From Betaproteobacteria bacterium (lineage in GTDB: Bacteria > Pseudomonadota > Gammaproteobacteria > Burkholderiales > Casimicrobiaceae), in assembly GCA_003153335.1 (NCBI GenBank), contig PLYG01000237.1, positions 244-11,951 on the forward strand: DNA of 11,708 nucleotides, given 5' to 3'. Below the pieces are notes generated by a model. The model saw only the letters and a list, made by a program, of their open reading frames with translations, was not told the DNA's origin and did not search any database. How positions within the stretch are numbered: position 1 is the first letter of the stretch; each line of letters starts with the position of its first letter. This document shows positions 1 to 7,021 of the stretch, piece after piece. The position numbers and the translations under genes are program-made.

Positions 1-182
1 AAATGATAGTGGCAGGGGGAGAGTTCGCTCCAGGTATTGACGATGCCGATGACGGGACGGTTCGCGAATTCTTCGCGGCGGAAGCCCATCGCCAGCGTGC
101 GCTGCCGGTGGGCGGAGGCGCGCATGCTGTTCGGCGCGTACCAGCGCGCGGAGCGCAGCCGGGAATAGTCGTGGGTGGTCAT
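1..182 (-). CDS. IlvD/Edd-family dehydratase, N-terminal part (gene runs off the left edge)
   Basis: Read on the minus strand from ATG at 182-180, this encodes the first 60 residues of a protein beginning MTTHDYSRLRSARWYAPNSM. Around residues 42-57 it carries RPVIGIVNTWSELSPC, the N-terminal hallmark of the IlvD/Edd family. In that family the cysteine of this motif (here C57) is an iron-sulfur cluster ligand. Members dehydrate dihydroxy-acids (IlvD), 6-phosphogluconate (Edd) or aldonic acids such as arabinonate and xylonate. The NTWSEL(S/T)PC form with an HR.R stretch upstream looks closer to the sugar-acid dehydratases than to biosynthetic IlvD, but 60 residues do not settle the substrate. 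The surrounding TRAP importer and UxuR-like regulator fit a sugar-acid role. No strong Shine-Dalgarno precedes the ATG. This start is chosen because the family motif begins shortly after it. The family usually has about 570-600 residues, so roughly 90% lies outside the window. Confidence 0.86.
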   Translation of the reverse strand, partial: MTTHDYSRLRSARWYAPNSMRASAHRQRTLAMGFRREEFANRPVIGIVNTWSELSPCHYH

Positions 183-353
183 GGCCGGATCGAGTTTAGC
201 GCAACTGGGTTATGCGCCCGTGGCAGGGCGTGCGGCCATGCCGGGCTGAACATGCGCGCGGACGCGTACAATGCAGCATCGGCCTTTCGCAGGTGCAACC
301 CCGCACTGCGACGCATAGCCCGCAAACGCCGCCAGCCCTCCCACGGAGAACCT
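183..353. other. Divergent intergenic region, dehydratase / BPSS1780-type gene
   Basis: This 171-base gap separates two divergently oriented genes and should hold both promoters. The only promoter-like element I see on the plus strand is TACAAT at 267-272, five of six matches to a sigma70 -10 box. The hexamer about 16 bases upstream (GCTGAA) is a poor -35, so this is only a weak candidate for the membrane-protein gene. The downstream part (about 281-340) has no recognisable hairpin or RNA element. Confidence 0.3.
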
Positions 354-1199
354 ATGGAACCGCCTCCGAACAACGAACCCGGCCAATTCGGCAGCACCTT
401 TGCCGCGGCCCCGACGAGCAAATCCGACGACTCGGCGAGGGCGCCGCAGCCGATTCCCGAAGGCCGGCGCGTGGACGCGGGCCGGGGCCTGGCGTGGATG
501 GGCGAAGCGTGGCAGATGTTCAAGGACGCGCCGGGATCGTGGGTTGCCTGTTTTCTGATCTTCCTGCTCATCATGTTCGTGCTGGCGATCATTCCGTTAC
601 TGGGCAATATCGCGGGGGCGCTGTTGAGCCCCGTACTGATCGGCGGAATCATGATCGGTTGCCGGGAACTCGCGCGCAGCGAGGAGTTGACCGTGGCCCA
701 TCTCTTTGCCGGGTTCAAGGAGAAATCCGGGCCGCTGCTCACGCTGGGCTTGATGGAATTCGCCATCTCGCTGGTCGTGATGCTGGTCGCTGCGGCGATT
801 ATTTTCGTGACCGCCGGGGCGATGTTTCTGGGTGTCCTGATGGGGCAGTCGCTCGAGGTGGGCGCCACCCTGGAGCCCGGATTCTTGCTGGGCGCCGTGG
901 TACTGATGCTGGTCGTCATCGCGTTGTTCATCCCGGTCAGCATGGCGGTCTGGTTCGCGCCGGCGCTGGTGGCGCTCGATGGCGTCGAGCCGCTGACTGC
1001 CCTGAAGTGGAGTTTTTTTGCGTGCCTGAAAAACATCTGGTCATTCTTCGTTTACGGCTTGGTGATGTTGGGGCTCGCCATCGTCGCCACGATTCCTTTG
1101 GGGCTGGGCTGGCTGCTGCTGGGTCCGGTGATCATGGCATCGGTGTACACGGCGTACCGCGATATCTTTTTCGCCGAGCAAAAAGCCCCATCCACCTAG
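354..1199 (+). CDS. BPSS1780-type multi-pass inner-membrane protein, function unknown
   Basis: The gene encodes 281 residues. A proline-rich, probably disordered cytoplasmic leader (residues 1-45) is followed by a membrane domain with hydrophobic segments near residues 63-83, 87-102, 128-162, 178-200 and 230-266. The pattern GLAWMGEAWQMFKDAPGSW, then a hydrophobic stretch ending IPLLGNIAGALLSPV, then MIGCRELARSEELTVAHLFAGF, is how I recognise the BPSS1780 family. That family is common in Burkholderia and relatives and has no assigned activity. ATG at 354 is chosen because GGAG sits at 345-348 with a 5-base spacer. The frame stays open upstream to base 3, but that part does not resemble the family and overlaps the dehydratase start. 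The gene converges on the GH31 gene with a 4-base overlap. Nothing visible ties it to the sugar-uptake genes, so it may be an unrelated neighbour. Confidence 0.85.
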   Translation: MEPPPNNEPGQFGSTFAAAPTSKSDDSARAPQPIPEGRRVDAGRGLAWMGEAWQMFKDAPGSWVACFLIFLLIMFVLAIIPLLGNIAGALLSPVLIGGIMIGCRELARSEELTVAHLFAGFKEKSGPLLTLGLMEFAISLVVMLVAAAIIFVTAGAMFLGVLMGQSLEVGATLEPGFLLGAVVLMLVVIALFIPVSMAVWFAPALVALDGVEPLTALKWSFFACLKNIWSFFVYGLVMLGLAIVATIPLGLGWLLLGPVIMASVYTAYRDIFFAEQKAPST

Positions 1200-3418
1200 A
1201 CGATGCGCTTGACGAGGCCTACCTTGCCAAAGGTTCGCCAGCCGCCGGCGTCGTGCTTCTTCAAAAAGTGCTGCGTCACGCCGTAGCCGAAATCCGGCTC
1301 GCCGCACACCGCCAGTTCGGTGATGTCGATGTCGCCATGCCAATCCTGCGCCCGGTTGTGCGCGCGTGTATGCGGGACAACCGTGCTGGCGCGCACGAAT
1401 ACCGGCAGCCGATCGAGCGGCAGATCGCGGTAGCGGAGAATCTGCCCGCTCACCAGCCGCGCACCGGTCCAGTAATCGTACCAGGCGTCGCCATCGGTCG
1501 CGCAGCCATCGTTGAGCGGCAGATACACTTCGACATTGCCGCCGGCGCGCACAATCGGCGCGACCAGCAGGCTGTCGCCGAACATGTATTGCGTGTCGAA
1601 CTGGCGCGCGGTGCGGTCGAGCGGAAAAGCCAGCGGCATCGCGCGCTGCACCGGGACGCCGGTGCTCGCGGCCTGCTGGCAACAGAATTCCAGATAGGGC
1701 AGCAGGCACGAGCGCAACTGCAGCCACCAGCGCACCGTATGCAGCGCCTGGTCGCCAAAGTCCCACGGTCCGCGCTCGCCGATGCCGTGAAAGCGGAAGT
1801 GCGAACCGAACACCGAGGCCGCGGTCCAGCGCATGAACAATTCAGCGTCGGGCTGGTCGCCGTAAAAGCCGCCGACATCGGTAGCCCAGTAGGGGACACC
1901 GGTGAGGCCATACGCAAGCCCGCCGCGTATGCTCGCCTCCAACCCGCCCCAGTCGGACTGCGGATCGCCGCCCCATTGCATCGGATAGCGCTGAATGCCG
2001 CTCCATCCGGCCCGGCCCCAGATCATCGGCGGCTCGTGCTGTGCGCTGGGCGAGTACCGCGACGTGGCTTCGAACAGGCATTGGTTGTAGAGCAGCGAAT
2101 AGACGTTGTGCAGGCGCCGGCCGGTGTCGCCGTTGAATGCCACGCAGTCGTCGCTGAACGGCACCTGTTCGCCGAAATCCACCTTGATCACGTCGACGCC
2201 GGTTGCGAACAAGCCTTTGTGCGCATCGCGCCACCAGGCGTAGGCGTCCGGATTCGTGAAGTCGAGAATGCCGGACTCGGGCAGCGGCGTGAGCACATTG
2301 CCGAACGGCGAAGTGCCGGGGTTGACGTCCCAGTCGATCACCAGGGTTGTGCTGTCGCGGCGCCGCAGCAAATAGCCCTGGTCCGACAATTCCTTGAACA
2401 GCGGATGGTGAATCGAGACGTATGGGTATTCCCAGATGCAGATCTTGAAGCCCAGCGCCTTGAGTTGCGCGAGTTGCTCCCGCGGCTTGGGATAGCGGGA
2501 GGGATCGAACTCGAACGCGAAGCGGGTCCGCGTGTCGAGCCAGGCGCGGCCGTCAAGGGTGATCACGTCGCCCGGCAAATTCAGTGCGCGGATTTTTTTG
2601 GCCGCCGACAGCGCTTCATCAAAAGTCCGGAAATAGGCTTTGGAGTACCACGCGCCCAGGCCCCAGCGCGGCACGATAGGCGGCGCGCCGGTCAGGAAAT
2701 GATAGTGGCCGATCAAGTCCTGCGGATGGTCGCCGCCCAGCAGGAACACATCGAGATGCGGCGCATCGACGATCGCTGCATAGCTGCGATGCGACCAGTT
2801 GGGGTCGCCCAGCCCGTGTGTGACCAGGCACGGCGTATGGAAGAACACGCCCCAGTTGCGGCTCGACCAGACGAAGGGAATGTTCTTGTACGCGAACTCG
2901 GTATTGACCCCCAGCGCGTCCTCGACATAGGAACGGTAGCGCGAGCCGCGGCGATTGACTGGGCCGAACTTTTCGCCGAGGCCGTACAGTGCTTCGTCGG
3001 GTTCCAGCGCGAAGGCAAGGGTCGCGGCCTTGTCATCGTGGCCGATGACGGGAAGGCGCGTCCAGTTGCGGAAATGCTTGTCGGTGATCGCGCGGGTCAG
3101 CGTCCGGCCGCACCAGTTCAACTCGAAGTCGACCGGGCTCTTGCGGATGGTCAGTGAGAGTTCACCGGCGGCAATGGTGATGCTGGTCTCGTCGTCGACT
3201 ACTTCCAGCGGCAGCCCCGGCGCCTGCTCGTCGAAAGCGAGAATAGGATAAGTCGCGCCGTCGGGCGAACCGAGTCGCAGGCGGAACGCGCCTTCGCGCG
3301 GCGACGTGATCACCAGCGCTACGCCGGCTTCCGAGGACAGCGTGACGGCGTCCGGTTCGCACGCAATCAGCGACAGCGCTTCGATGCGGCGAATGGATGC
3401 GGGATGCAGATCAGGCAT
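1196..3418 (-). CDS. GH31 alpha-glycosidase, YicI-like (probable alpha-xylosidase or alpha-glucosidase)
   Basis: This 740-residue glycoside hydrolase family 31 enzyme retains alpha-linked sugar from the non-reducing end. An N-terminal beta domain (about 1-245) carries YGLGEKFG at 145-152. The catalytic barrel spans about 246-580 and C-terminal beta domains follow, with YMFGDSLLVAP at 611-621. IKVDFGE at 411-417 matches the KTDFGER nucleophile segment of E. coli YicI, giving D414 as nucleophile. WGGD at 482-485 gives D485 as acid/base. DVGGF (514-518) and RFH (542-544) are further GH31 substrate-site motifs. YicI is an alpha-xylosidase of similar length (772 residues), so alpha-xylosidase is the first guess, though GH31 specificity is hard to predict. 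There is no signal peptide, so the enzyme is cytoplasmic and needs imported oligosaccharide. ATG at 3418-3416 lies inside the tail of an ABC permease remnant, an arrangement typical of translational coupling. No strong Shine-Dalgarno is visible, which agrees with coupling. Since the permease has decayed, expression may now be impaired. Confidence 0.92.
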   Translation of the reverse strand: MPDLHPASIRRIEALSLIACEPDAVTLSSEAGVALVITSPREGAFRLRLGSPDGATYPILAFDEQAPGLPLEVVDDETSITIAAGELSLTIRKSPVDFELNWCGRTLTRAITDKHFRNWTRLPVIGHDDKAATLAFALEPDEALYGLGEKFGPVNRRGSRYRSYVEDALGVNTEFAYKNIPFVWSSRNWGVFFHTPCLVTHGLGDPNWSHRSYAAIVDAPHLDVFLLGGDHPQDLIGHYHFLTGAPPIVPRWGLGAWYSKAYFRTFDEALSAAKKIRALNLPGDVITLDGRAWLDTRTRFAFEFDPSRYPKPREQLAQLKALGFKICIWEYPYVSIHHPLFKELSDQGYLLRRRDSTTLVIDWDVNPGTSPFGNVLTPLPESGILDFTNPDAYAWWRDAHKGLFATGVDVIKVDFGEQVPFSDDCVAFNGDTGRRLHNVYSLLYNQCLFEATSRYSPSAQHEPPMIWGRAGWSGIQRYPMQWGGDPQSDWGGLEASIRGGLAYGLTGVPYWATDVGGFYGDQPDAELFMRWTAASVFGSHFRFHGIGERGPWDFGDQALHTVRWWLQLRSCLLPYLEFCCQQAASTGVPVQRAMPLAFPLDRTARQFDTQYMFGDSLLVAPIVRAGGNVEVYLPLNDGCATDGDAWYDYWTGARLVSGQILRYRDLPLDRLPVFVRASTVVPHTRAHNRAQDWHGDIDITELAVCGEPDFGYGVTQHFLKKHDAGGWRTFGKVGLVKRIV

Positions 3419-3699
3419 GGCTACGGGCCGACCCCTTCAGCCCTCCCGAGGTCAAACCGCCGACGACACGTTCCTGAAAGAGGGCAATCAAAATGCAAAT
3501 TGGCACGATCGCAACGATCAGTGCCGCGGAAATCAGCGGCCACGAAAAACGCGAACTCGCCTTGATAGAGTGTAATACCAACCGAGAGCGTGCGCATGCT
3601 CGCCCGGCTCATGAACGTCAGCGCCAGCGGGAATTCGTCCCGGGCATTGACAAAGGTCAGGATCGCCGCCGTGAATACGCACGGCGCCGCCGCACCCGG
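3411..3699 (-). pseudogene. 3' remnant of a MalG-type ABC sugar permease, N-terminally truncated and frameshifted
   Basis: The minus strand holds the C-terminal quarter of a CUT1 (MalG-like) permease. It reads PGAAAPCVFTAAIL, then LTFVNARDEFPLALTF, MRTLSVGITLYQGEFAF and, after a frame change, SWPLISAALIVAIVP and FQERVVGGLTSGGLKG. The first part matches the conserved segment after the EAA loop, and the (V/R)GLT.G..KG ending is the usual tail of MalG homologues. The frame breaks at a run of five T on the minus strand (plus-strand A-run 3545-3549). Removing one T restores the family sequence through to TGA at 3413-3411. No start codon, upstream transmembrane segments or EAA loop can be found beyond about 3699. 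The stop overlaps the GH31 start as ATGCCTGA, showing the two were once coupled in one operon. A sequencing error could explain the frameshift but not the missing N-terminal two-thirds. The permease family differs from that of the intact permeases at the right end. Confidence 0.8.
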
Positions 3700-3913
3700 C
3701 GAACTGGATATCTACCGGCATCAGATTACGCACGTGAAGAGGGCAAGAGCATCGCGCGCTGCATGATGGCTGGCTGAACAAAGTGCATCGCACCACGGCA
3801 GACCAAGGCCTTTCGTTATATCATCCGCTGGCATCTGGAGAATTTCGGAGTTACCGATGAAGCGGCCATTTGAAGCCGCCGCGGTGCCGAATAGGGAAGC
3901 AAACCAGCCGTAT
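3700..3913. other. Non-coding tract between the GH31 remnant operon and the TRAP operon
   Basis: No intact gene is visible in these 214 bases, which must include the TRAP promoter. On the plus strand one frame reads ASDYAREEGKSIARCMMAG, a stop (3775-3777), and then RQTKAFRYIIRWHLENFG ending at 3871-3873. This looks somewhat protein-like but has no start and no family I recognise, so it may be another gene scrap. TATATC at 3817-3822 could serve as a weak -10 box without a convincing -35. A small inverted repeat GCGGC-N8-GCCGC lies at 3862-3879. I cannot assign a function to any of these. Confidence 0.35.
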
Positions 3914-3927
3914 AAAGGAGACCACCC

Positions 3928-4902
3928 ATGAGGAAACTGTTCGGTTCAGCAGCGCTTGCGCTCGCGCTGTCCGCCGGAACCGCCGGCGCGCAGATCGTCA
4001 CCAAGATGTCCGGTATCCAGCCGCTCGAGCATCCGTCGAGCTACGCCGAAAAGTTTTTTGCCGAGCAGGTCGCGGTCCTGACCAACGGCACGGTGAAAGT
4101 CGAGACTTATCACAACACCCAGCTCGGCGATGCGGTCGCCAACGTGCAGAGCGTGCGCAACGGCACGATCGGCTTTACCGTCGTGTCGGCGTCGAACCTG
4201 AACCAGGTCGTGCCGGCGATGGACATGCTCTCGCTGCCGTTCATTTTCAAGAACGAAGCGCATTTCTGGTGGTACCTGGCGCAGCCTGAGGCCGAAACCT
4301 TCGTCAAGGCGCTCGAAGAAAAGGGCGTCAAGAAAATCGCCTATATGGACTCGGGTTCGCGCAACCTGTTTACCCAGAAGGCGGTCAGGACGCCCGCGGA
4401 CATGAAAGGCCAGAAGATTCGCGTCATGGCCTCGCCGGTGATGGTCAAGACGATGGAAGCGCTTGGCGCCACCGGTGTGCCGGTGGCCTGGGCCGAACTC
4501 TACACCGCGCTGCAGACAGGTGTCGTGGACGGCGCCGAAAACAATCACCCATCGGTGGTGGCCAAGAAATTCTACGAAGTATCCAAGTACTACACGCTCG
4601 ACGAGCACATGCGCATTCCCGATCTGCTGATCGTGTCGACGAAGTTCTACGACTCGCTCAACACCCAGCAAAAAGCGGCGGTGATGCAGGCCGGCGCGCT
4701 GACCCAGGCCTATATGCGCGGCGCCTGGAAGATTTCGGAGAACAAGGACCTGGCCGAGCTGAAGTCCAAGTTCACGCAGATCATCGAGCCGAACAAGCAG
4801 CCCTTCATGGACGCGGTCAAGCCGCTGGTGTTGTCCGAGGCCAAGCGTCTCGACGTAGAAAAGACGGTGAACTTCATCCTCGACTCTGGGAAGAAATTCT
4901 GA
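3928..4902 (+). CDS. TRAP transporter periplasmic substrate-binding protein (DctP family)
   Basis: This is the 324-residue periplasmic receptor of a tripartite ATP-independent importer, which captures an organic or sugar acid and delivers it to the DctQ/DctM membrane pair. A signal peptide (MRKLFGSAALALALSAGTAGA) ends at about residue 21. DctP-family landmarks are FFAEQVAVLTNGTVKVETY (43-61), LSLPFIF (101-107), SGSRNLF (142-148), and GQKIRVM with R165 in the position of the arginine that usually clamps the ligand carboxylate. AELYTALQTGVVDGAENN follows at 189-206. The AENN form occurs in sugar-acid-binding members, which weakly suggests an aldonate or uronate ligand and fits the UxuR-like regulator downstream. 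The start is fixed by AAAGGAG at 3914-3920, 7 bases upstream. It is the first gene of the dctPQM set, with an 89-base gap before dctQ. Length is normal for the family. Confidence 0.95.
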   Translation: MRKLFGSAALALALSAGTAGAQIVTKMSGIQPLEHPSSYAEKFFAEQVAVLTNGTVKVETYHNTQLGDAVANVQSVRNGTIGFTVVSASNLNQVVPAMDMLSLPFIFKNEAHFWWYLAQPEAETFVKALEEKGVKKIAYMDSGSRNLFTQKAVRTPADMKGQKIRVMASPVMVKTMEALGATGVPVAWAELYTALQTGVVDGAENNHPSVVAKKFYEVSKYYTLDEHMRIPDLLIVSTKFYDSLNTQQKAAVMQAGALTQAYMRGAWKISENKDLAELKSKFTQIIEPNKQPFMDAVKPLVLSEAKRLDVEKTVNFILDSGKKF

Positions 4903-4937
4903 GCCTGTGCACCGGCGCGGCGGGATAGCAGGCGCTT
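4903..4937 (+). other. Weak inverted repeat after the TRAP binding-protein gene
   Basis: GCCTG (4903-4907), directly after the stop codon, can pair with CAGGC (4929-4933). The 21-base loop is GC-rich, and TTTT follows shortly after. The stem is only 5 bp, so the case is weak. The position, between the binding protein and the membrane subunits, is where an attenuating or mRNA-protecting hairpin would give excess receptor. Confidence 0.25.
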
Positions 4938-4991
4938 TTCAACAGACTGTTTGCTTTGTGTTCCGCCGCATGACGTTTCTCGGAGGAGAAA

Positions 4992-5498
4992 TTGCTGAAA
5001 ACTCTTGACCGCGCGGTCGCCTGGGCGCTGACGGGCGTGCGCGCTGTTTGCATCGTGCAAGCGACGGCACTATTCCTCATCGTTGTGCTGGCGGTGATCG
5101 GCCGCTATGTATTCGGCCAGTCGCTGACCTGGACCGAGGAAGTGCCGCGCTATTTGCTGATCTGGATTTCCTTCCTGGGCGCGGCGGCCTGCGCGGCGCG
5201 GCGCGAGCATGTCGGCTTCGACGTGCTGTTCAATGCGTTCCCGGCGCCGGTCCGCCGCTGGCTGGGCGCGGCGATCGGCGTCCTGATCCTCTGTTTCGGC
5301 TGGAACATGTTCCGTTACGGCATCGTGTTCGTGAGCGATTTTGGACCCGACATGATGGAGACAATTCCGTATAAGAACTACTGGTACTACGTCGCGATGC
5401 CGATATCGGGCGCGCTGCTGTTGCTGTTCTCGCTCAAGAACATCGTCGATGCGCTGCTCGGACGGCACGAGTCGCAAATCGGCCACTCGGTGGACTAG
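4992..5498 (+). CDS. TRAP transporter small permease subunit (DctQ family)
   Basis: The gene encodes 168 residues of the four-helix small membrane subunit that pairs with DctM. Hydrophobic segments lie near residues 18-40, 52-69, 90-108 and 130-152. The family signature LTWTEEVPRYLLIWISFLGAA (45-65), followed by RREHVGFDVL, is clear. The start is TTG at 4992, with GGAGG at 4982-4986 and a 5-base spacer. No in-frame ATG is available near the ribosome binding site, and the nearby ATG at 4970 is in another frame with an early stop. Both the rare start and the 89-base gap after dctP would favour lower synthesis than the binding protein. The stop is 4 bases before the dctM start, implying coupled translation. 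The substrate is set by the partner binding protein. Confidence 0.93.
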   Translation: MLKTLDRAVAWALTGVRAVCIVQATALFLIVVLAVIGRYVFGQSLTWTEEVPRYLLIWISFLGAAACAARREHVGFDVLFNAFPAPVRRWLGAAIGVLILCFGWNMFRYGIVFVSDFGPDMMETIPYKNYWYYVAMPISGALLLLFSLKNIVDALLGRHESQIGHSVD

Positions 5499-5502
5499 TG
5501 CC

Positions 5503-6792
5503 ATGACCCTGATGATTCTCGGCCTGGTTTTCGTTGCGCTGATGACCATCGGCGTGCCGATCTCGTTTTCGGTCGGCATCGCCTCGTTGGTGGCGACGCT
5601 GCTGCTGCCCGGGGTGGACAACGCCACCATCGTCCAGCGCATGCTGACGTCGCTGAACACCTTCCCGCTGCTGGCGGTGATTTTCTTCGTCTTCGCCGGC
5701 ACGCTGATGGCGCGCGGCGGCGTTGCGATACGGCTGGTGCGGATGGCTGAGGTGCTGGTCGGATGGCTGCCCGGGAGCCTCGCGCAGATCGTCGTCGTCG
5801 CTTCGATGTTTTTCGGCGGCGTGACCGGGTCGGCGGTTGCCGAAGTCTCGTCGATCGGCAGCATGATGATTCCCGGGATGGTGAAGGACGGCTACAGCCG
5901 CCGGTTCGCGACCGCGATCGTGCTGACCGCCGCGACCATGGGGCCGATCATCCCGCCCTCGATCGGCATGATCATCTACGCGCACATCGCGGGCAGCGTG
6001 TCGATCGCCGCGCTGTTCCTGGCCGGTGTCATTCCCGGCGTGATGATCGGCATTTCGCTGATGGCCGCCAGCTTCGTCCATGGCAGGCTCTATCACCGGA
6101 AAGTCCTGCCGCAACTGACACGGCGCGAGAAGGTCCGGCGCGTGTTCGACGGCATGGCCGGCGTGTTCACCATGGTGATCATCCTCGGGGGGATACTCTC
6201 CGGCGTGTTCACCGCGACCGAGGCGGGCGCCGCGGCTTGCGTGTACGCGATGTTTCTCACGATCTTCATTTACAAGGAAATCAAGTGGCGCGACCTGCCC
6301 GAAATCATCTGGGAATGCTGCCTGACCAACGCCGTGGTAATGCTGCTGATCGCCACCTGTTCGGTGTTTTCGTGGATACTCACCTACGAGAATCTGCCGC
6401 GGATGCTTGCCGACAACTTCTTCAACCTGATCCCCGAAAAGTGGGCGTTCCTGCTTATCCTGAACGGGTTTCTGCTCATTGTCGGCATGTTCGTCGACAT
6501 GACGCCGGCGCTGATCATGCTGGTGCCGATACTGATTCCGCTGGCGCAGAAATTCGGCATCGACCTGGTTCACCTCGGGCTGATCATGGTCATCAATCTC
6601 TCGTTCGGCCTGACCACGCCGCCGGTAGGCACCGCGCTGTTTGTTGCATGCAAGGTCGGCAAGATATCGATGGAAAAGCTGATCCCGCCGCTGTTGCCGC
6701 TGCTTGCCTGCATGCTGGTGGTGCTGCTGATCGTCACCTATGAGCCCGAGATATACTGGTGGCTGCCGCGCAGCTTCGGCCTGGTGAAATAG
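5503..6792 (+). CDS. TRAP transporter large permease subunit (DctM family)
   Basis: The gene encodes 429 residues, the usual DctM length. This multi-pass subunit forms the sodium-coupled translocation path of the TRAP importer. Family landmarks are GVPISFSVGIASL (17-29), FFGGVTGSAVAEVSSIGSMM (103-122), the helical-hairpin motif GPIIPPSIGMIIYA (147-160), GVFTATEAGAAA (234-245) and LTTPPVGTALFVACKVGKIS (370-389). At least ten hydrophobic stretches are visible. The ATG at 5503, four bases after the dctQ stop, is preferred over an upstream in-frame ATG inside dctQ because DctM proteins begin at this hydrophobic helix. It completes the dctPQM operon. No clear rho-independent terminator follows, so read-through toward the regulator gene is possible. 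Confidence 0.95.
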   Translation: MTLMILGLVFVALMTIGVPISFSVGIASLVATLLLPGVDNATIVQRMLTSLNTFPLLAVIFFVFAGTLMARGGVAIRLVRMAEVLVGWLPGSLAQIVVVASMFFGGVTGSAVAEVSSIGSMMIPGMVKDGYSRRFATAIVLTAATMGPIIPPSIGMIIYAHIAGSVSIAALFLAGVIPGVMIGISLMAASFVHGRLYHRKVLPQLTRREKVRRVFDGMAGVFTMVIILGGILSGVFTATEAGAAACVYAMFLTIFIYKEIKWRDLPEIIWECCLTNAVVMLLIATCSVFSWILTYENLPRMLADNFFNLIPEKWAFLLILNGFLLIVGMFVDMTPALIMLVPILIPLAQKFGIDLVHLGLIMVINLSFGLTTPPVGTALFVACKVGKISMEKLIPPLLPLLACMLVVLLIVTYEPEIYWWLPRSFGLVK

Positions 6793-6833
6793 GCGCGCAG
6801 GAGGCCGTTCCTGGTCGCCCGCGACTGGACCTT

Positions 6834-6847
6834 CTTGTTGACACAAG
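6834..6847. promoter_or_regulatory. Dyad CTTGT-N4-ACAAG over the -35 box upstream of the GntR gene
   Basis: A perfect 5-bp inverted repeat, CTTGT TGAC ACAAG, overlaps the TTGACA hexamer at 6838-6843. Its placement over a -35 box is that of a repressor site. The half-site TTGT/ACAA resembles GntR-family half-sites, but the 4-base centre differs from the usual 3-base FCD spacing. The binding protein is therefore uncertain. Confidence 0.4.
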
Positions 6848-6866
6848 TCCGCCAAAGTGGGACATT
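6838..6866 (+). promoter_or_regulatory. Candidate sigma70 promoter for the GntR regulator gene
   Basis: A consensus -35 box, TTGACA, lies at 6838-6843. Exactly 17 bases downstream is GACATT (6861-6866), matching TATAAT at only three positions, so the -10 is poor and the promoter may be weak or need an activator. Predicted transcription would begin near 6872, placing the TGGT-N3-ACCA palindrome at the start site and leaving a leader of about 150 bases before the GntR start. Confidence 0.45.
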
Positions 6867-6875
6867 ACGCAAAAT

Positions 6876-6886
6876 TGGTTGGACCA
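6876..6886. promoter_or_regulatory. Candidate FCD-GntR operator TGGTTGGACCA
   Basis: TGGT-TGG-ACCA is a perfect palindrome with a 3-base centre. This is the arrangement known for FadR/UxuR-type (FCD) GntR operators, often written TNGTNNNACNA. It lies at the predicted transcription start and about 135 bases upstream of a gene for just such a regulator, so autoregulation is the natural inference. A further half-site, ACCA, follows at 6891-6894. I found no second perfect copy before the TRAP or ABC genes. Confidence 0.5.
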
Positions 6887-6991
6887 CCAGACCACTTTAC
6901 CGGTCGGACGGGAAAAGGGCGTCGTGGTCCGGTTGCATCGTGAAGGCAAAAGCTGGACGTTTGCAGGACCCCCTCAGCCACACCATTCATA

Positions 6992-7007
6992 GCCGCGCGA
7001 ACGCGGC
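6992..7007 (+). other. 5'-UTR hairpin next to the GntR ribosome binding site
   Basis: GCCGCG-CGAA-CGCGGC is a perfect 6-bp all-GC stem with a tetraloop. It ends 3 bases before AGGAG (7011-7015), the ribosome binding site of the regulator gene. It could protect the leader or modulate initiation by stacking beside the site. It does not itself cover AGGAG. Confidence 0.45.
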
Positions 7008-7021
7008 GCCAGGAGAAATTC

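Noticed and set aside
212..3157. A 981-codon open frame on the plus strand across the membrane-protein and GH31 genes
   Set aside because: It lies antisense to a GH31 gene with intact catalytic motifs and out of frame with the membrane protein. Its arginine- and alanine-rich product matches no family. GC-rich DNA commonly gives such long shadow frames.
3545..3549. Programmed ribosomal frameshifting in the permease remnant
   Set aside because: A run of five T could be slippery, but a +1 shift would be required and the gene lacks any N-terminus or start, so decay is the simpler reading.
5434..6855. A 473-codon minus-strand open frame opposite the dctM gene
   Set aside because: The product is extremely rich in H, Q, D and R, as expected from the reverse of hydrophobic membrane codons. 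dctM is clearly the real gene.
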